Positions 9,445 to 19,193 of a DNA stretch of 64,000 bases are shown piece after piece. The first letter of the stretch is position 1. Each line of letters opens with the position of its first letter. The translations under genes and the position numbers were made by a program. A model generated the notes under the pieces. It searched no databases and was not told the origin of the DNA. It saw only the letters and a program-made list of their open reading frames with translations. The stretch is from Bifidobacterium simiiventris. Lineage in GTDB: Bacteria > Actinomycetota > Actinomycetes > Actinomycetales > Bifidobacteriaceae. The stretch is from NCBI RefSeq assembly GCF_019331715.1, contig NZ_JAHBBG010000010.1:26124-90123 (forward strand), written 5' to 3'.

Positions 9445-10508
9445 TTGCAGCCATGGAATACGATGCTCAGACCAATACCGGCGCGAACGAGGAATCGTTG
9501 CGCATGGTGTCGGCCGCGCCGATCGGCAACGAACCGGTCAGCGACGAGGAACTGCGACCCCACGCCCTTGAGGGATTCATCGGCCAGCCGCTGCTCAAGG
9601 CGCAGCTTCAACTGTTTCTCGACGCCGCCCGCAAACGCGACGTGCCGCCCGACCATATCCTGTTGGCCGGTCCTCCGGGACTCGGCAAAACCACGTTGGC
9701 GATGATCGTGGCCAACGAGCTCGGCGTACCGATCCGCGTCACCTCCGGGCCGGCCATCCAGCATGCCGGCGACCTCGCGTCGATCCTGAGTTCATTGGAC
9801 TCGGGGGAGGTACTGTTCATCGACGAGATCCATCGGTTGCCGCGGGCCGCTGAGGAGCTGCTGTATATCGCGATGGAGGACTTCCGAGTCGACGTGATGG
9901 TCGGCAAAGGACCAGGCGCCACATCCATCCCCTTAACACTGCCACGATTTACCGTGATCGGCGCGACTACGCGCGAAGGCATGCTGCCGTCGCCGTTGCG
10001 CGCGCGATTCGGATTCACCGCGCATCTGGACTTCTACCCCCATGAGGAGCTGGAAAAGCTCATCGAACGTTCGTCGAACGTGCTTGGCGTCAGGCTCGAA
10101 GATCAATCCGCCCATGAAATGGCAGTCCGTTCCCGGGGAACGCCGCGTATCGCGAACCGTCTGTTGCGTCGTGTCCGAGATTGGGCCATCGTCCATGATC
10201 TGGATGTGGTCAGGCCTGATGACGTCAAGAAGGCGCTGGAACTGTACCAGATCGATGCCGAAGGGCTAGACCGTCTCGACATCGCGGTGCTCAACGCCGT
10301 GGTTCGGCAGTTCAACGGCGGACCGGTCGGTCTGAACACCCTGTCCGCGATGGTGGGCGAGGAATCGGAGACCGTGGAAACCGTCTGCGAGCCGTATCTG
10401 GTCCGTGAGGGGTTCCTGATCCGTACACCCAAGGGGCGCGTAGCCACCGAAAAAGCGTGGAGCCATCTCGGATTGGTGCCCAAGGATGATGTCAGCAAGC
10501 TATTCTAG
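9441..10508 (+). CDS. ruvB: Holliday junction branch migration ATPase RuvB
   Basis: AAA+ hexameric motor that drives branch migration together with RuvA. It shows Walker [10 protein letters not shown], Walker [10 protein letters not shown], the sensor segment VIGATTREG and a C-terminal winged helix ([12 protein letters not shown] region). The GTG at 9441 overlaps the ruvA stop (GTGA), and an ATG lies 12 bases later in the same frame. Spacing from AGAGGA at 9433-9438 is poor for both, so translational coupling to ruvA seems likely and the exact start is open. Confidence 0.95.
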   Translation: MIAAMEYDAQTNTGANEESLRMVSAAPIGNEPVSDEELRPHALEGFIGQPLLKAQLQLFLDAARKRDVPPDHILLAGPPGLGKTTLAMIVANELGVPIRVTSGPAIQHAGDLASILSSLDSGEVLFIDEIHRLPRAAEELLYIAMEDFRVDVMVGKGPGATSIPLTLPRFTVIGATTREGMLPSPLRARFGFTAHLDFYPHEELEKLIERSSNVLGVRLEDQSAHEMAVRSRGTPRIANRLLRRVRDWAIVHDLDVVRPDDVKKALELYQIDAEGLDRLDIAVLNAVVRQFNGGPVGLNTLSAMVGEESETVETVCEPYLVREGFLIRTPKGRVATEKAWSHLGLVPKDDVSKLF

Positions 10509-10522
10509 ACTTTCGACTTTGG

Positions 10523-10550
10523 GCGTTATATATGGCAACGCCATATACGC
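10523..10550. terminator. Hairpin after ruvB
   Basis: An 8-bp stem TATATGGC/GCCATATA with loop AAC is extended by GCG/CGC outside a small bulge. It lies 15 bp after the ruvB stop. There is no T-tract, so terminator function is only likely. Confidence 0.4.
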
Positions 10551-10589
10551 GAACGTAATGCCAGCCATCAACCCGTTAGGAGTATCGCC

Positions 10590-11027
10590 TTGCCCGCAGA
10601 TTCCATGAATCTCATGATGATCGTCTTCCTTGTCTTCATGATCGCCTTCATGTGGTGGCAGTCCAAAAAAGCCAAGAAACAGCAGCAGGAGAAGCAGGAT
10701 TTCCGTGCCAGCCTGCAGCCGGGCACCGAAGTCATCACCATCGGAGGCGTGATCGGCAAGGTCGTTTCGGTCGACACCCAGTATGAGGAGATCGTCATCG
10801 ACTCCGAAGGATCGAAGCTACGGTTCGGATTCAATGCCATCAGCCGTGAATATGTTCGTCCTGCGTACGTGAGCGACGACGAGGTCGACGAGAACGGCAA
10901 TCCGTTGCCGCAGAACGACGACGCCGATCAGTCCGACGAAGCTCAGGTTCCCGTGGAGCAGTCCGTCGACGAATCGCAGACCGCCGAATCCGTTGTGTCC
11001 GACGACAAGGAAACGTCGGCCAAGTAA
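10590..11027 (+). CDS. yajC: Preprotein translocase subunit YajC
   Basis: Small inner-membrane accessory of the Sec translocon, part of the SecDF-YajC complex. One N-terminal membrane segment (about residues 6-20, LMMIVFLVFMIAFMWW) is followed by a lysine/glutamine-rich stretch and the conserved core GTEVITIGGVIGKVV. The 145-residue protein has a long acidic C-terminal tail. The start is TTG, supported by TTAGGAG eight bases upstream. It follows ruvB, the usual ruvB-yajC order, but here a hairpin and terminator separate it from its neighbours and secD/secF are absent. Confidence 0.9.
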   Translation: MPADSMNLMMIVFLVFMIAFMWWQSKKAKKQQQEKQDFRASLQPGTEVITIGGVIGKVVSVDTQYEEIVIDSEGSKLRFGFNAISREYVRPAYVSDDEVDENGNPLPQNDDADQSDEAQVPVEQSVDESQTAESVVSDDKETSAK

Positions 11028-11032
11028 GCAAG

Positions 11033-11064
11033 GAAAATGCCGATGACCATCGGCATTTTCTTAT
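11033..11064 (+). terminator. Terminator between yajC and apt
   Basis: A 13-bp perfect stem (11033-11045 with 11048-11060) has a minimal loop and an A-rich 5' and T-rich 3' flank. It lies five bases after the yajC stop. Confidence 0.8.
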
Positions 11065-11104
11065 ACCAGACCAGATTACGTTCTCAGCAGGAAAGGTGCA
11101 GATC

Positions 11105-11686
11105 ATGGCGCAATCCGATATCTCCATCGCCCAACTGGCAGCCATCGGCGAAGACAACGCCCGATATGTGGTGTCCCATATCCGTTCCATCCCGGGGTTC
11201 CCGAAAGACGGCATCATCTTCCGTGATTTCATGCCCGTTCTTGCCGATGCCAAGGCGCTGAAACTGATGCTCGAAGGTTTGGAGCGCTCGTTGCCCGTGC
11301 CGGTGGATTCCTTTGACATCATCGCCGGTCTGGAGGCGCGAGGCTTCCTGTTCGGTCCGGCATTGGCCGCACATCTCGGCAAAGGATTCCTGGCCATTCG
11401 CAAGGCAGGCAAGTTGCCTCCCGAAACGATCAGCGAATCGTACGATCTCGAATACGGCACCGCAGCGGTCGAAATCGAAACGGAACTGGTGCACCCTGGC
11501 ACCCGTGTACTGGTTGTTGACGATCTCATCGCGACCGGAGGCACGGCCAAGGCGGCTGCCGATCTGATCCGTCAGGCGGGCGGAGAAGTCGCCGGATTCA
11601 GCTTCGTCATGAAGCTCGACGGTCTGGACGGATTGGACAAGCTCGGCGATGTTCCCAGCAGCGTGCTGGTGACCATGCCGGCCTGA
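11105..11686 (+). CDS. apt: Adenine phosphoribosyltransferase
   Basis: Purine salvage enzyme that joins adenine and PRPP to form AMP in the cytoplasm. The PRPP-binding loop VLVVDDLIATGGTA is intact, as are the adenine-binding segment GLEARGFLFGPALA and the N-terminal hood IRSIPGFPKDGIIFRD. The 193-residue length is normal. ATG at 11105 follows AGGAAAGG; an in-frame GTG nine bases upstream is less well placed. Confidence 0.95.
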   Translation: MAQSDISIAQLAAIGEDNARYVVSHIRSIPGFPKDGIIFRDFMPVLADAKALKLMLEGLERSLPVPVDSFDIIAGLEARGFLFGPALAAHLGKGFLAIRKAGKLPPETISESYDLEYGTAAVEIETELVHPGTRVLVVDDLIATGGTAKAAADLIRQAGGEVAGFSFVMKLDGLDGLDKLGDVPSSVLVTMPA

Positions 11687-11701
11687 GACCTGAGACGCGG
11701 T

Positions 11702-11730
11702 TTCACATTCACCGCCTCGTTGTCTATCAT
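11702..11730 (+). promoter_or_regulatory. Possible promoter of sucCD
   Basis: TTCACA and TATCAT are separated by 17 bp in the apt-sucC gap, about 75 bp before sucC. The match is moderate. Confidence 0.4.
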
Positions 11731-11803
11731 TCGTACCAACGCCAACGGGATCACGTCAGCGATGCGGTCCCATACCGGTATAAGGTCATAGTCAGGAACA
11801 TTC

Positions 11804-12997
11804 ATGGATCTTTACGAATATCAGGCCAGGGAACTGCTCGCGGAGCAGTCCATCCCGGAGCCGAAGGCGATTTACGCCCAGAACTCCCACGAAGTGGCCC
11901 AAGCTGCGGACGAACTCGGATACCCTTGCGTCATCAAGGCGCAGGTTAAGATCGGCCATCGAGGACAGGCGGGTGGCGTCAAACTTGCGCACAACCGGGA
12001 CGAGGCCATTCTGTTGGCGGAGAGTATCCTGCCGATGACGATTCACGGGCATAAGGTCAACGGCGTGCTCGTCGCCGAGGCGAAGAACATCCTGCACGAA
12101 TACTACGTCTCCATCTCCGTCGACCGTTCCTCGCGTGACTACGACGTGCTGGCGACCGCCAACGGTGGCACCGAGGTCGAGGAAATCGCCAAGGAACACC
12201 CGGAGTCGGTCAAGCGTCTGCACATCAATGCCCTTGACGATTTCGACCACGACGCCGCGGTCGAAATGGCCAACAGTATCGGTTTCTATCATGCCGACGT
12301 CAATCAGGCGGCCGATATCCTGCTCAAGATGTGGAGATGCTTCAAGGACAATGACGCCACGCTCGTCGAGATCAACCCGCTCGCCAAGATCGGCGATCCG
12401 GATGACGAATCGTCCAAGTCCCTGTGTGCCCTTGACGCGAAGATCTCGCTCGACGGCAACGCCGCGTTCCGTCATGACGGGTGGCAACGGTTCGAGGACA
12501 GCATCGAGGCCGACCCCTATGAGACCCGTGCGGCCGAACATGGTCTGCACTACGTGCATCTGCACGGCGAGGTCGGTGTGATCGGCAACGGCGCCGGGCT
12601 GGTCATGAGCTCGCTCGACGCCGTTTCCGGGGCGGGCGAGGAACAGGGCACCGGCGTCAAGCCCGCCAACTTCCTCGACATCGGCGGCGGCGCGTCGGCC
12701 GAGGTCATGTCGGACAGCCTCGAGATCGTGCTGTCCGATCCGCAGGTCGAATCCGTTTTCGTGAACGTGTACGGTGGCATCACCTCCTGCGAGCAGGTTG
12801 CCAAGGGCATCCTCGAGGCTCTTGATAAGCTCAATGCCGCCAAGCCGATCGTCGTGCGCTTCGACGGCAATGCCGCGGCTGAGGGCCTGAGCATCCTCGC
12901 ACAGGCGGAGAATCCGAACCTGCACGTCGCCAAGACCATGGAAGAAGCCGCGCAGCAGGCCGCCCGCCTTGCCGCTGACGCAAAGGAGAACCACTGA
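11804..12997 (+). CDS. sucC: Succinate-CoA ligase (ADP-forming) subunit beta
   Basis: The nucleotide-binding subunit of succinyl-CoA synthetase, which interconverts succinyl-CoA and succinate with ATP or [15 protein letters not shown] and the ATP-grasp core ([17 protein letters not shown]) mark the N-terminal half; INPLAKIGD and [16 protein letters not shown] belong to the catalytic and CoA-ligase domains. The 397-residue length is typical. Its TGA shares one base with the sucD ATG. Bifidobacteria lack a full citrate cycle, so the pair probably serves amino-acid or succinate metabolism. Confidence 0.96.
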   Translation: MDLYEYQARELLAEQSIPEPKAIYAQNSHEVAQAADELGYPCVIKAQVKIGHRGQAGGVKLAHNRDEAILLAESILPMTIHGHKVNGVLVAEAKNILHEYYVSISVDRSSRDYDVLATANGGTEVEEIAKEHPESVKRLHINALDDFDHDAAVEMANSIGFYHADVNQAADILLKMWRCFKDNDATLVEINPLAKIGDPDDESSKSLCALDAKISLDGNAAFRHDGWQRFEDSIEADPYETRAAEHGLHYVHLHGEVGVIGNGAGLVMSSLDAVSGAGEEQGTGVKPANFLDIGGGASAEVMSDSLEIVLSDPQVESVFVNVYGGITSCEQVAKGILEALDKLNAAKPIVVRFDGNAAAEGLSILAQAENPNLHVAKTMEEAAQQAARLAADAKENH

Positions 12998-13926
12998 TGG
13001 CACTGTTCATCGAAGACGGCGCGCCGGTCATCGTCCAGGGCATGACCGGTCATCAGGGCATGACCCATACTGCCCGCATGCTCAAGGCCGGCACCAACAT
13101 CGTCGGAGGTACCAATCCGCGCAAGGCCGGCACCGTGATTGATTTCCCGGGTGCCAACGTCGACGGCACCGACGCGCATGTCCCCGTATTCGCCACTTGC
13201 GCCGAGGCGCGCGAACGCACCGGTGCCAAGGCCAGCGTCGTGTTCGTCCCGCCGAAATTTGCCAAGGGTGCGGTCGTGGAAGCCGTCGAGGCGGGTATCG
13301 AGCTTATCGTCGTCATCACCGAGGGCATCCCGGTCGCCGACAGTGCATACTTCGTCGAACTCGCCCTGCGCAGGGGAGTGCGCATCGTTGGTCCGAACTG
13401 CCCGGGCCTGATGACATTGCCGTCGACGCCGCAGACGCATGGCGTGAACCTCGGCATCATCCCGGACGGCATCGTCGGGCGCGGTCCGCTCGGACTGGTG
13501 TCCAAGTCGGGAACGCTCACCTATCAGCTGATGGGCGAGCTGAGCGATATCGGCTTCACCGCGTGCCTGGGCGCAGGTGGCGACCCGATCGTCGGAACCA
13601 CGCTCCAGGAGGCGCTCGAAGCGTTTGAGGCGGATGACAACACCAAGGCCGTGATGATGATCGGCGAGATCGGCGGCACCGCCGAACAGGATGCCGCACG
13701 CTGGGCCAGCGAACACATGACCAAGCCTGTCGTGGCCTATATCGCGGGCTTCACTGCGCCCGAAGGCAAGCAGATGGGCCATGCCGGCGCCATCGTCTCC
13801 GGTGGCAAGGGCACGGCCCAGGACAAGAAGGAAGCCCTCGAATCTGTCGGCATTCGTGTAGGCCGCACGCCCGGTCAAGCCGCGGACATCATGCGCCAGG
13901 TGCTGGCCGAGCGTTCGATTTCATGA
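12997..13926 (+). CDS. sucD: Succinate-CoA ligase subunit alpha
   Basis: CoA-binding subunit partnered with Suc[15 protein letters not shown] forms the Rossmann CoA site. The conserved [17 protein letters not shown] carries the histidine phosphorylated during the reaction. NCPGLMTLP and [20 protein letters not shown] are also typical. At 309 residues it is slightly longer than many homologues. It starts one base into the sucC stop and ends with a four-base overlap (ATGA) with the next gene, so all three are one transcript. Confidence 0.96.
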   Translation: MALFIEDGAPVIVQGMTGHQGMTHTARMLKAGTNIVGGTNPRKAGTVIDFPGANVDGTDAHVPVFATCAEARERTGAKASVVFVPPKFAKGAVVEAVEAGIELIVVITEGIPVADSAYFVELALRRGVRIVGPNCPGLMTLPSTPQTHGVNLGIIPDGIVGRGPLGLVSKSGTLTYQLMGELSDIGFTACLGAGGDPIVGTTLQEALEAFEADDNTKAVMMIGEIGGTAEQDAARWASEHMTKPVVAYIAGFTAPEGKQMGHAGAIVSGGKGTAQDKKEALESVGIRVGRTPGQAADIMRQVLAERSIS

Positions 13927-15212
13927 TCTCCCGGATCAAGCCGCTGCTCAGGGGCATCGCTGTCGCCGCGGCGTCCATGGCCGTGTTCGCGATAGCGATC
14001 GGTTGCTTCACGGCATTGATGCTACTGGTGATCTCGATGGAGGAAGGCGGAGACAATCTCTCCGCCTACGCCCTGTCGCTGAGCGCCGCCGTGGTGCTGC
14101 TCAGCCAAGGGGTCGGATTCGTCATCGCCCCGGTGAACCTTACACTGGTTCCGCTGCTGCTCACCTTGCTGCTGATCGCCTTGGTCCGTGCGTTCGCGCA
14201 ACGTCTGACCTGCAGTGTGCCGGGATATGTCACCGGACTGGTCTCCTGGATGACGTTCGATGCGTTGTTCAGTCGTGGCACCGACGCAGTGCTCGACGAT
14301 GCGCTGTGGCTGATCCTCGTCAAAGGAGCGGTGATTTTCACCATCGGCTATCTGTGCGCCGCGGTGCCGGTCGCGTCGCTCACCGCGTCCATCATCGAGC
14401 GCATGCGTGCCGTCGTCGCCCCTCGGCTGAGGCAGGCCATCACCATGGGACTGTCCATCGGCCTCGTGCTTGTGCTGCTGTATCTGGTCGTCGGCGTAAC
14501 GGCGGTGGCGTTATGGTCGGCACGCAACCATGCCGCCGTGGTACGGCTGTACGAGTTGCTGGGCATGGGAACCGGCTCGCGAATCCTGACTACGATCGCG
14601 TGCCTTGCATGGCTGCCGAATCTGTGCATATGGGCCGTGTCGTGGGTCTTCGGCGCCGGGTTTTCCATCGGGGATATTGGATCGTTCTCCCTGTGGGTCG
14701 GACAATCCACCTCGCTGCCGCCCATCCCGGTGTTCGGTGTGCTGCCCGAACCGGTTGCCGCCGCGAATCTCAGATTCGTTCTGGTCTCCATCCCGTTGGC
14801 ATGCGGATTCGCCGCAGGTCTGTTCGCTATGTGGTCGAAACGCGGGTTCGGGGTACGGTTCGTCGACATGGATGAGCCGGATGGCATCCGCCGCGCCATC
14901 ATGGACTTCGCTTATCCGGTCGGTGCCTTCTGCATCGCCGGTGCGCTGATTTCGGTCGGCTATTCGCTGATCTTCGTCATATCCAACGGCGGACTCGGCA
15001 ACGAACGACTGGCGAGCCTTGGCGTCGACGTGGTTCGCTCGACCCAGGCCGTCGCCAGACCCACCGCCTTGGGACTGCTGGCCGCTTGGCTGGTGACACT
15101 CATCGGCGTGACATCCGTATTCGGAATGCGCTGGGCCGCACGCAGCATACGATCGCGTGCGGCTGCCGGACGCGACGCCGATGGTTCCCAGTCCCCGCAA
15201 ACATCCAACTGA
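13923..15212 (+). CDS. DUF6350 family multi-pass membrane protein
   Basis: A 429-residue very hydrophobic protein with about ten predicted membrane segments and short polar loops. No catalytic motif is visible. The position between sucCD and purH and the membrane architecture match the actinobacterial DUF6350 family, sometimes described as PerM-like cell-division membrane proteins. The ATG overlaps the sucD stop (ATGA), so translation is coupled. The polar C-terminal tail is rich in Arg, Ala and Ser. The family assignment rests on context and architecture. Confidence 0.75.
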   Translation: MISRIKPLLRGIAVAAASMAVFAIAIGCFTALMLLVISMEEGGDNLSAYALSLSAAVVLLSQGVGFVIAPVNLTLVPLLLTLLLIALVRAFAQRLTCSVPGYVTGLVSWMTFDALFSRGTDAVLDDALWLILVKGAVIFTIGYLCAAVPVASLTASIIERMRAVVAPRLRQAITMGLSIGLVLVLLYLVVGVTAVALWSARNHAAVVRLYELLGMGTGSRILTTIACLAWLPNLCIWAVSWVFGAGFSIGDIGSFSLWVGQSTSLPPIPVFGVLPEPVAAANLRFVLVSIPLACGFAAGLFAMWSKRGFGVRFVDMDEPDGIRRAIMDFAYPVGAFCIAGALISVGYSLIFVISNGGLGNERLASLGVDVVRSTQAVARPTALGLLAAWLVTLIGVTSVFGMRWAARSIRSRAAAGRDADGSQSPQTSN

Positions 15213-15298
15213 GCCGACGTCTCATCCGGGCACGCGGGCGGGAGACTGTCCGGCAAGGCGGTACCATGAAGAAGCAACCATTAAGGAGGAATATAGGG

Positions 15299-16930
15299 AT
15301 GACAAACACGAACCGACCGATACGCCGTGCCCTGGTGTCCGTTTTCCACAAGGAAGGCATCGAGGTGCTCGCCGATGCGTTCATCAAGGCCGGAGTCGAA
15401 GTGGTCTCCACCGGTTCGACCGCAAAGAGGCTCGCCGAACTCGGCGTGGACGTGACCGAGGTGTCGCAGGTCACCGGTTTCCCCGAAAGCCTTGACGGCC
15501 GCGTCAAGACCCTCGACCCGCACATCCATGCCGGCATCCTCGCCGACATGACCAACCCCGACCACGTCGCCCAGCTCGAACAGCTCGGAATCAAGCCGTT
15601 CGATCTTGTGGTCGTCAACCTGTATCCGTTCGCCGACACCGTGCGCTCCGGAGCGGACGAGGCCGCGACGATTGAAAAGATCGACATCGGTGGCCCGTCC
15701 ATGGTGCGCGGCGCCGCGAAGAACAGTGCGACCGTCGCGATCGTCACCGATCCGGCCGATTACAAGCTGGTCGCCGAGCGCGTTGCGGACGGTCGCGGCT
15801 TTGACCTCGCGGAGCGTCGCTGGCTGGCCGCCAAGGCATTCGCCCACACCGCCGCATACGATGCGACGATCAACGAATGGACCGCCAAGCACTGGCCGAA
15901 GCCGGACAGCGTGGAGACCCCCGACACCGACGAGAACGGCAATGTCGTCAACGACACGAAGTTCCCGGCCGCGTTCACTCGCACGTGGGATCGCGCGCAC
16001 GTGCTGCGTTACGGCGAGAATCCGCACCAGCAGGCCGCCCTGTACATCGACCCGCTGCACCGCGACGGCTTCGCGCACGCCGAACAGCTCGGCGGCAAGC
16101 CGATGAGCTACAACAACTACGTGGACGCCGACGCCGCATGGCGCGCCGTGTGGGACTTCGCCCCGCGCATCGCCGTCGCTGTCGTCAAGCACAACAACCC
16201 GTGCGGTCTGGCCATCGGCGAAACCGCCGCGGAAGCCCACAAGAAGGCCCATGCGTGCGACCCGATGAGCGCCTACGGCGGCGTGATCGCCTGCAACAGC
16301 ACCGTCACCCTCGAGATGGCGGAAAGCGTGCGCCCGATCTTCACCGAGGTCATCGTCGCCCCGGCCTACGAGCCGGAGGCCCTCGAACTGCTGCAGACCA
16401 AGAAGAAGAACCTGCGCATCCTCAAGGTGGCCGAGCCGCCGAAGAGCCACACGCAGTTCCGTCAGATCGATGGCGGTCTGCTGGTGCAGGACACCGATCT
16501 GATCGACGCGACCGGCGACGATCCGAACGCGTGGAAGCTTGTCGCCGGCGAGCCCGCCGACGCCGCCACGCTCAACGACCTCCTGTTCGCATGGCGCGCC
16601 ATCCGCTGCGTCAAGTCGAACGCGATCCTGCTGGCACACGACGAGGCGACCGTGGGCATCGGCATGGGACAGGTCAACCGTGTTGACTCCTGCCATCTGG
16701 CCGTTGAACGCGCGAACACGCTGGCCGGCGGCGCCGATCGCGCCACTGGTTCCGTGGCTGCATCCGACGCGTTCTTCCCGTTCGCCGACGGTGCCGAGAT
16801 CCTCATCAACGCCGGTGTGAAGGCCATCGTCCAGCCTGGTGGATCCATCCGCGACGAGGAAGTCATCGAGGCCGCCAAAAAGGCCGGCGTGACCATGTAC
16901 CTGACCGGTACGCGTCACTTCTTCCACTGA
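15299..16930 (+). CDS. purH: Bifunctional AICAR formyltransferase/IMP cyclohydrolase
   Basis: Catalyses the last two steps of IMP synthesis. The N-terminal IMP cyclohydrolase (MGS-like) domain is seen in [32 protein letters not shown] and [16 protein letters not shown]. The C-terminal AICAR transformylase domain carries [11 protein letters not shown] with the catalytic Lys-His, and ends [19 protein letters not shown]...TRHFFH. Length is 543 residues. ATG at 15299 has the ideal AAGGAGGA eight bases upstream; an in-frame ATG at 15266 is less likely. It may be co-transcribed with the DUF6350 gene, 86 bp upstream. Confidence 0.96.
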   Translation: MTNTNRPIRRALVSVFHKEGIEVLADAFIKAGVEVVSTGSTAKRLAELGVDVTEVSQVTGFPESLDGRVKTLDPHIHAGILADMTNPDHVAQLEQLGIKPFDLVVVNLYPFADTVRSGADEAATIEKIDIGGPSMVRGAAKNSATVAIVTDPADYKLVAERVADGRGFDLAERRWLAAKAFAHTAAYDATINEWTAKHWPKPDSVETPDTDENGNVVNDTKFPAAFTRTWDRAHVLRYGENPHQQAALYIDPLHRDGFAHAEQLGGKPMSYNNYVDADAAWRAVWDFAPRIAVAVVKHNNPCGLAIGETAAEAHKKAHACDPMSAYGGVIACNSTVTLEMAESVRPIFTEVIVAPAYEPEALELLQTKKKNLRILKVAEPPKSHTQFRQIDGGLLVQDTDLIDATGDDPNAWKLVAGEPADAATLNDLLFAWRAIRCVKSNAILLAHDEATVGIGMGQVNRVDSCHLAVERANTLAGGADRATGSVAASDAFFPFADGAEILINAGVKAIVQPGGSIRDEEVIEAAKKAGVTMYLTGTRHFFH

Positions 16931-16932
16931 TA

Positions 16933-16988
16933 GCGGAATAGTGAATGGGCTTCCCCTGTATGCAAGGGGAAGCCCATTCACTATCCGC
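16933..16988. terminator. Very long perfect hairpin after purH
   Basis: A 20-bp perfect stem (16938-16957 with 16965-16984) with a 7-nt loop is extended by four more pairs outside a single-base bulge. It starts three bases after the purH stop. There is no T-tract, so it may act as a U-less terminator. Confidence 0.7.
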
Positions 16989-17016
16989 CGGTCTATCCGA
17001 ACAGAAAAGGCATGTC

Positions 17017-17301
17017 ATGCACGATCATCCGTTTGTTTCCGAAGCCCATGAGGGCAAGCCATGGTTCGAATGGCTCGTTGCCGCGACGGTGGCCGTCGCC
17101 GTGCTCGTCGCCGTGCTCGGATACACGATGCCCGCAGTCGTGATCATCGCGGCTGCGGGCATCGTCACCGGAACGTTGCGTCTCATACTGCGAGAACGCA
17201 GTCCCTGGAAGGTACGTTCAGTGGCGTTCGACTCCTTCATCGGCATCGCCCTGGGAATCGGGCTGCTGGTCACCTACTTCAGCCTGCCCCTGATGCGCTG
17301 A
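17017..17301 (+). CDS. Small membrane protein, DUF3017-like
   Basis: A 94-residue protein with a polar start (MHDHPFVSEAHEGKPWFEW) and three hydrophobic segments (about 20-40, 44-58 and 70-90). Length, topology and place next to purH fit the actinobacterial DUF3017 family, whose function is unknown. ATG at 17017 follows AAAAGG. Its last 84 bases overlap the C-terminal coding end of the convergent aquaporin gene, an arrangement unusual for this window. Confidence 0.65.
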   Translation: MHDHPFVSEAHEGKPWFEWLVAATVAVAVLVAVLGYTMPAVVIIAAAGIVTGTLRLILRERSPWKVRSVAFDSFIGIALGIGLLVTYFSLPLMR

Positions 17302-18216
17302 GTCGTCGTCGGAGACGAATCCGTCCGCATCCTGTGCATCGTCGACGGACTGTGCGGCCTGCGCCGCGCGGGCCTTGCGACGGGCGGACTCGCTCATGAC
17401 CTGGGAAGCGATCGAGATCAGCGCCACGACAGCAGCAGCAAGGATCGGGCACACCCAGAACACCCACAACTGACCCAGAGGCTCGGCATTAAGGCCCTGA
17501 CCCTGGGCGAACACGGCGATGCCCGTGGCCCGCGCAGGATTCAGTGCGGCGCCGGTCACCGGATACGTGATCGCGGCGCCGATGCCATATGCGGCGCCCA
17601 TCGCCAGCGCATAGTCGGACGACGGGCGTCCCTCGTCATCGGTCGAACGCATCGCCGTGCCCGCGATCAGCAGCCCGGCGACCACCTCGACCACGATCGC
17701 CAGCACGATGCCGAAGCTGACACCGACCGAGCTGACGGTCTGATAGGCCACCGAACCGTTCTCGAAACCGTTGACGGCGGGGAGCAGCCACACCTTCGTC
17801 GTGATCTGATCGGAAGTCGGCAGCAGGAAACGCAGCGCGGCGCCGGCCGCCAGCGCGCCAGCCAGCTGGGCGACGATATACAGCACGCCGTCGAGCACGC
17901 GCGTCTTGGACTCCAACATCGAGGCGATGGTCACCGCGGGATTGAACTGGGCGCCGGAGATCCCGGACATCATGGCGGTCACCACCGCGTACGTCACGCC
18001 GATGCCCACGGCGATGAACGCCATGTTCACGTTGTACAAGGAAGTACCGAACGAGCAGATCAGATAGATGGCAAAGCAGACCAGGAAGCTGCCGGCCAGT
18101 TCGGCCAACACTCGGGCCGCAAGCGCATGGCCGTCGGCCGTCGCGGCCGTGGACGTGGCCTGCCGGGTCTGCGGCTCATCGACGGGTTGAATGTTCGGTG
18201 ACTCAAAAGCAGTCAT
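17218..18216 (-). CDS. Aquaporin family channel (MIP superfamily)
   Basis: Six-helix membrane channel for water or small solutes such as glycerol. Both half-helix NPA motifs are present: GAQFNPAVT and AALNPARATG. The 332-residue protein has long hydrophilic ends: an N-terminal tail of about 40 residues and an acidic, Gln/Asp-rich C-terminal tail of about 60. The start at 18216 has AGAGGA six bases upstream; the frame extends further but without support. Selectivity (water or glycerol) cannot be decided by eye. The C-terminal tail is encoded opposite the end of the DUF3017-like gene. Confidence 0.92.
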   Translation of the reverse strand: MTAFESPNIQPVDEPQTRQATSTAATADGHALAARVLAELAGSFLVCFAIYLICSFGTSLYNVNMAFIAVGIGVTYAVVTAMMSGISGAQFNPAVTIASMLESKTRVLDGVLYIVAQLAGALAAGAALRFLLPTSDQITTKVWLLPAVNGFENGSVAYQTVSSVGVSFGIVLAIVVEVVAGLLIAGTAMRSTDDEGRPSSDYALAMGAAYGIGAAITYPVTGAALNPARATGIAVFAQGQGLNAEPLGQLWVFWVCPILAAAVVALISIASQVMSESARRKARAAQAAQSVDDAQDADGFVSDDDSAHQGQAEVGDQQPDSQGDADEGVERH

Positions 18217-18416
18217 ATCAGTCCTCTTTATATCAGTATCGCGGGTGATCCCCGCCGGACGACTGCTAGTGTACCAGCCCACGCCCGAGAGGCACCGGAG
18301 AACGGACCATGGGTGAGCGTACAATATTCGCGGCTGCATCGCCGACCATTGTCGGCAGACAGCCTTATACCGCACATTCGCGTACGGCAAGTACGCAAGG
18401 CCACGTTGGGAGAACG

Positions 18417-19193
18417 ATGCCAAACGCATATTCCCGCGCCGAGAAGGCGCATATCCATGATGATCGCAACGCCGTCCGTCTGCAGAAGATCCTCGCGCAG
18501 GCCGGATTCGGTTCCCGCCGCAAATGCGAGGAGATGATCACCGACGGCCGTGTCGAAGTCGATGGCGAACTGGTCACCGAACTTGGCACCCGCGTCGATC
18601 TCGAACACCAGCAGGTGCGCGTCGACGGTTCGCGCGTGCGCATCAACCCGAACCACGTCACGCTGGCTCTTAACAAGCCCAAGCGCGTCCTGAGCGCGAT
18701 GGAGGATCCGAAAGGCCGTTACACGCTGCGTGACATCGTCGGCGACAAGTATGACCGCATCTTCCACATGGGCCGTCTGGACTACGATTCGGAAGGCCTC
18801 ATCCTCATGACGAACGACGGCGAGCTCAGCCAGCACGTCATGCACCCCAAGTACGAGGTCGAGAAGACTTACATCGCCACGATCGAAGGCAAGATCAGCG
18901 GCACCGTCTGCCGTCGTCTGGTCACCACCGGCGTGCAGCTTGACGACGGGTGGATCAAACTCGACAAGTGCGCGATCGTCGACTCGAATCGCGACACCAC
19001 GATCGTTAAGGTCGTGCTGCACTCGGGCAAGAACCGCATCGTGCGCCGCATCTTCGGCTCGATTGGCTTCCCGGTCAAGCGGCTTGTACGCACGCAGATC
19101 GGCCCGATCAAGCTCGGCGAGATCAAGCCCGGATCCTACCGAGTGCTGTCGCAGACCGAGGTTCGCTCCCTGTCGAAGGCGGTGGGCCTGTGA
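18417..19193 (+). CDS. Ribosomal pseudouridine synthase, RsuA/RluB family
   Basis: A 258-residue enzyme that isomerises uridine in rRNA. An N-terminal S4 RNA-binding domain ([22 protein letters not shown]) precedes the catalytic domain with the family motif [19 protein letters not shown], which carries the active-site Asp. A pairing with cmk downstream is common for RluB-type genes. ATG at 18417 follows GGGAGA; the open frame upstream looks non-coding. Its stop overlaps the next start by four bases. Confidence 0.93.
   Translation: MPNAYSRAEKAHIHDDRNAVRLQKILAQAGFGSRRKCEEMITDGRVEVDGELVTELGTRVDLEHQQVRVDGSRVRINPNHVTLALNKPKRVLSAMEDPKGRYTLRDIVGDKYDRIFHMGRLDYDSEGLILMTNDGELSQHVMHPKYEVEKTYIATIEGKISGTVCRRLVTTGVQLDDGWIKLDKCAIVDSNRDTTIVKVVLHSGKNRIVRRIFGSIGFPVKRLVRTQIGPIKLGEIKPGSYRVLSQTEVRSLSKAVGL

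Noticed and set aside
15213..15298. A ZTP (pfl) riboswitch upstream of purH
   Set aside because: The 86-bp gap lacks the conserved core sequences and the downstream hairpin expected of that riboswitch.
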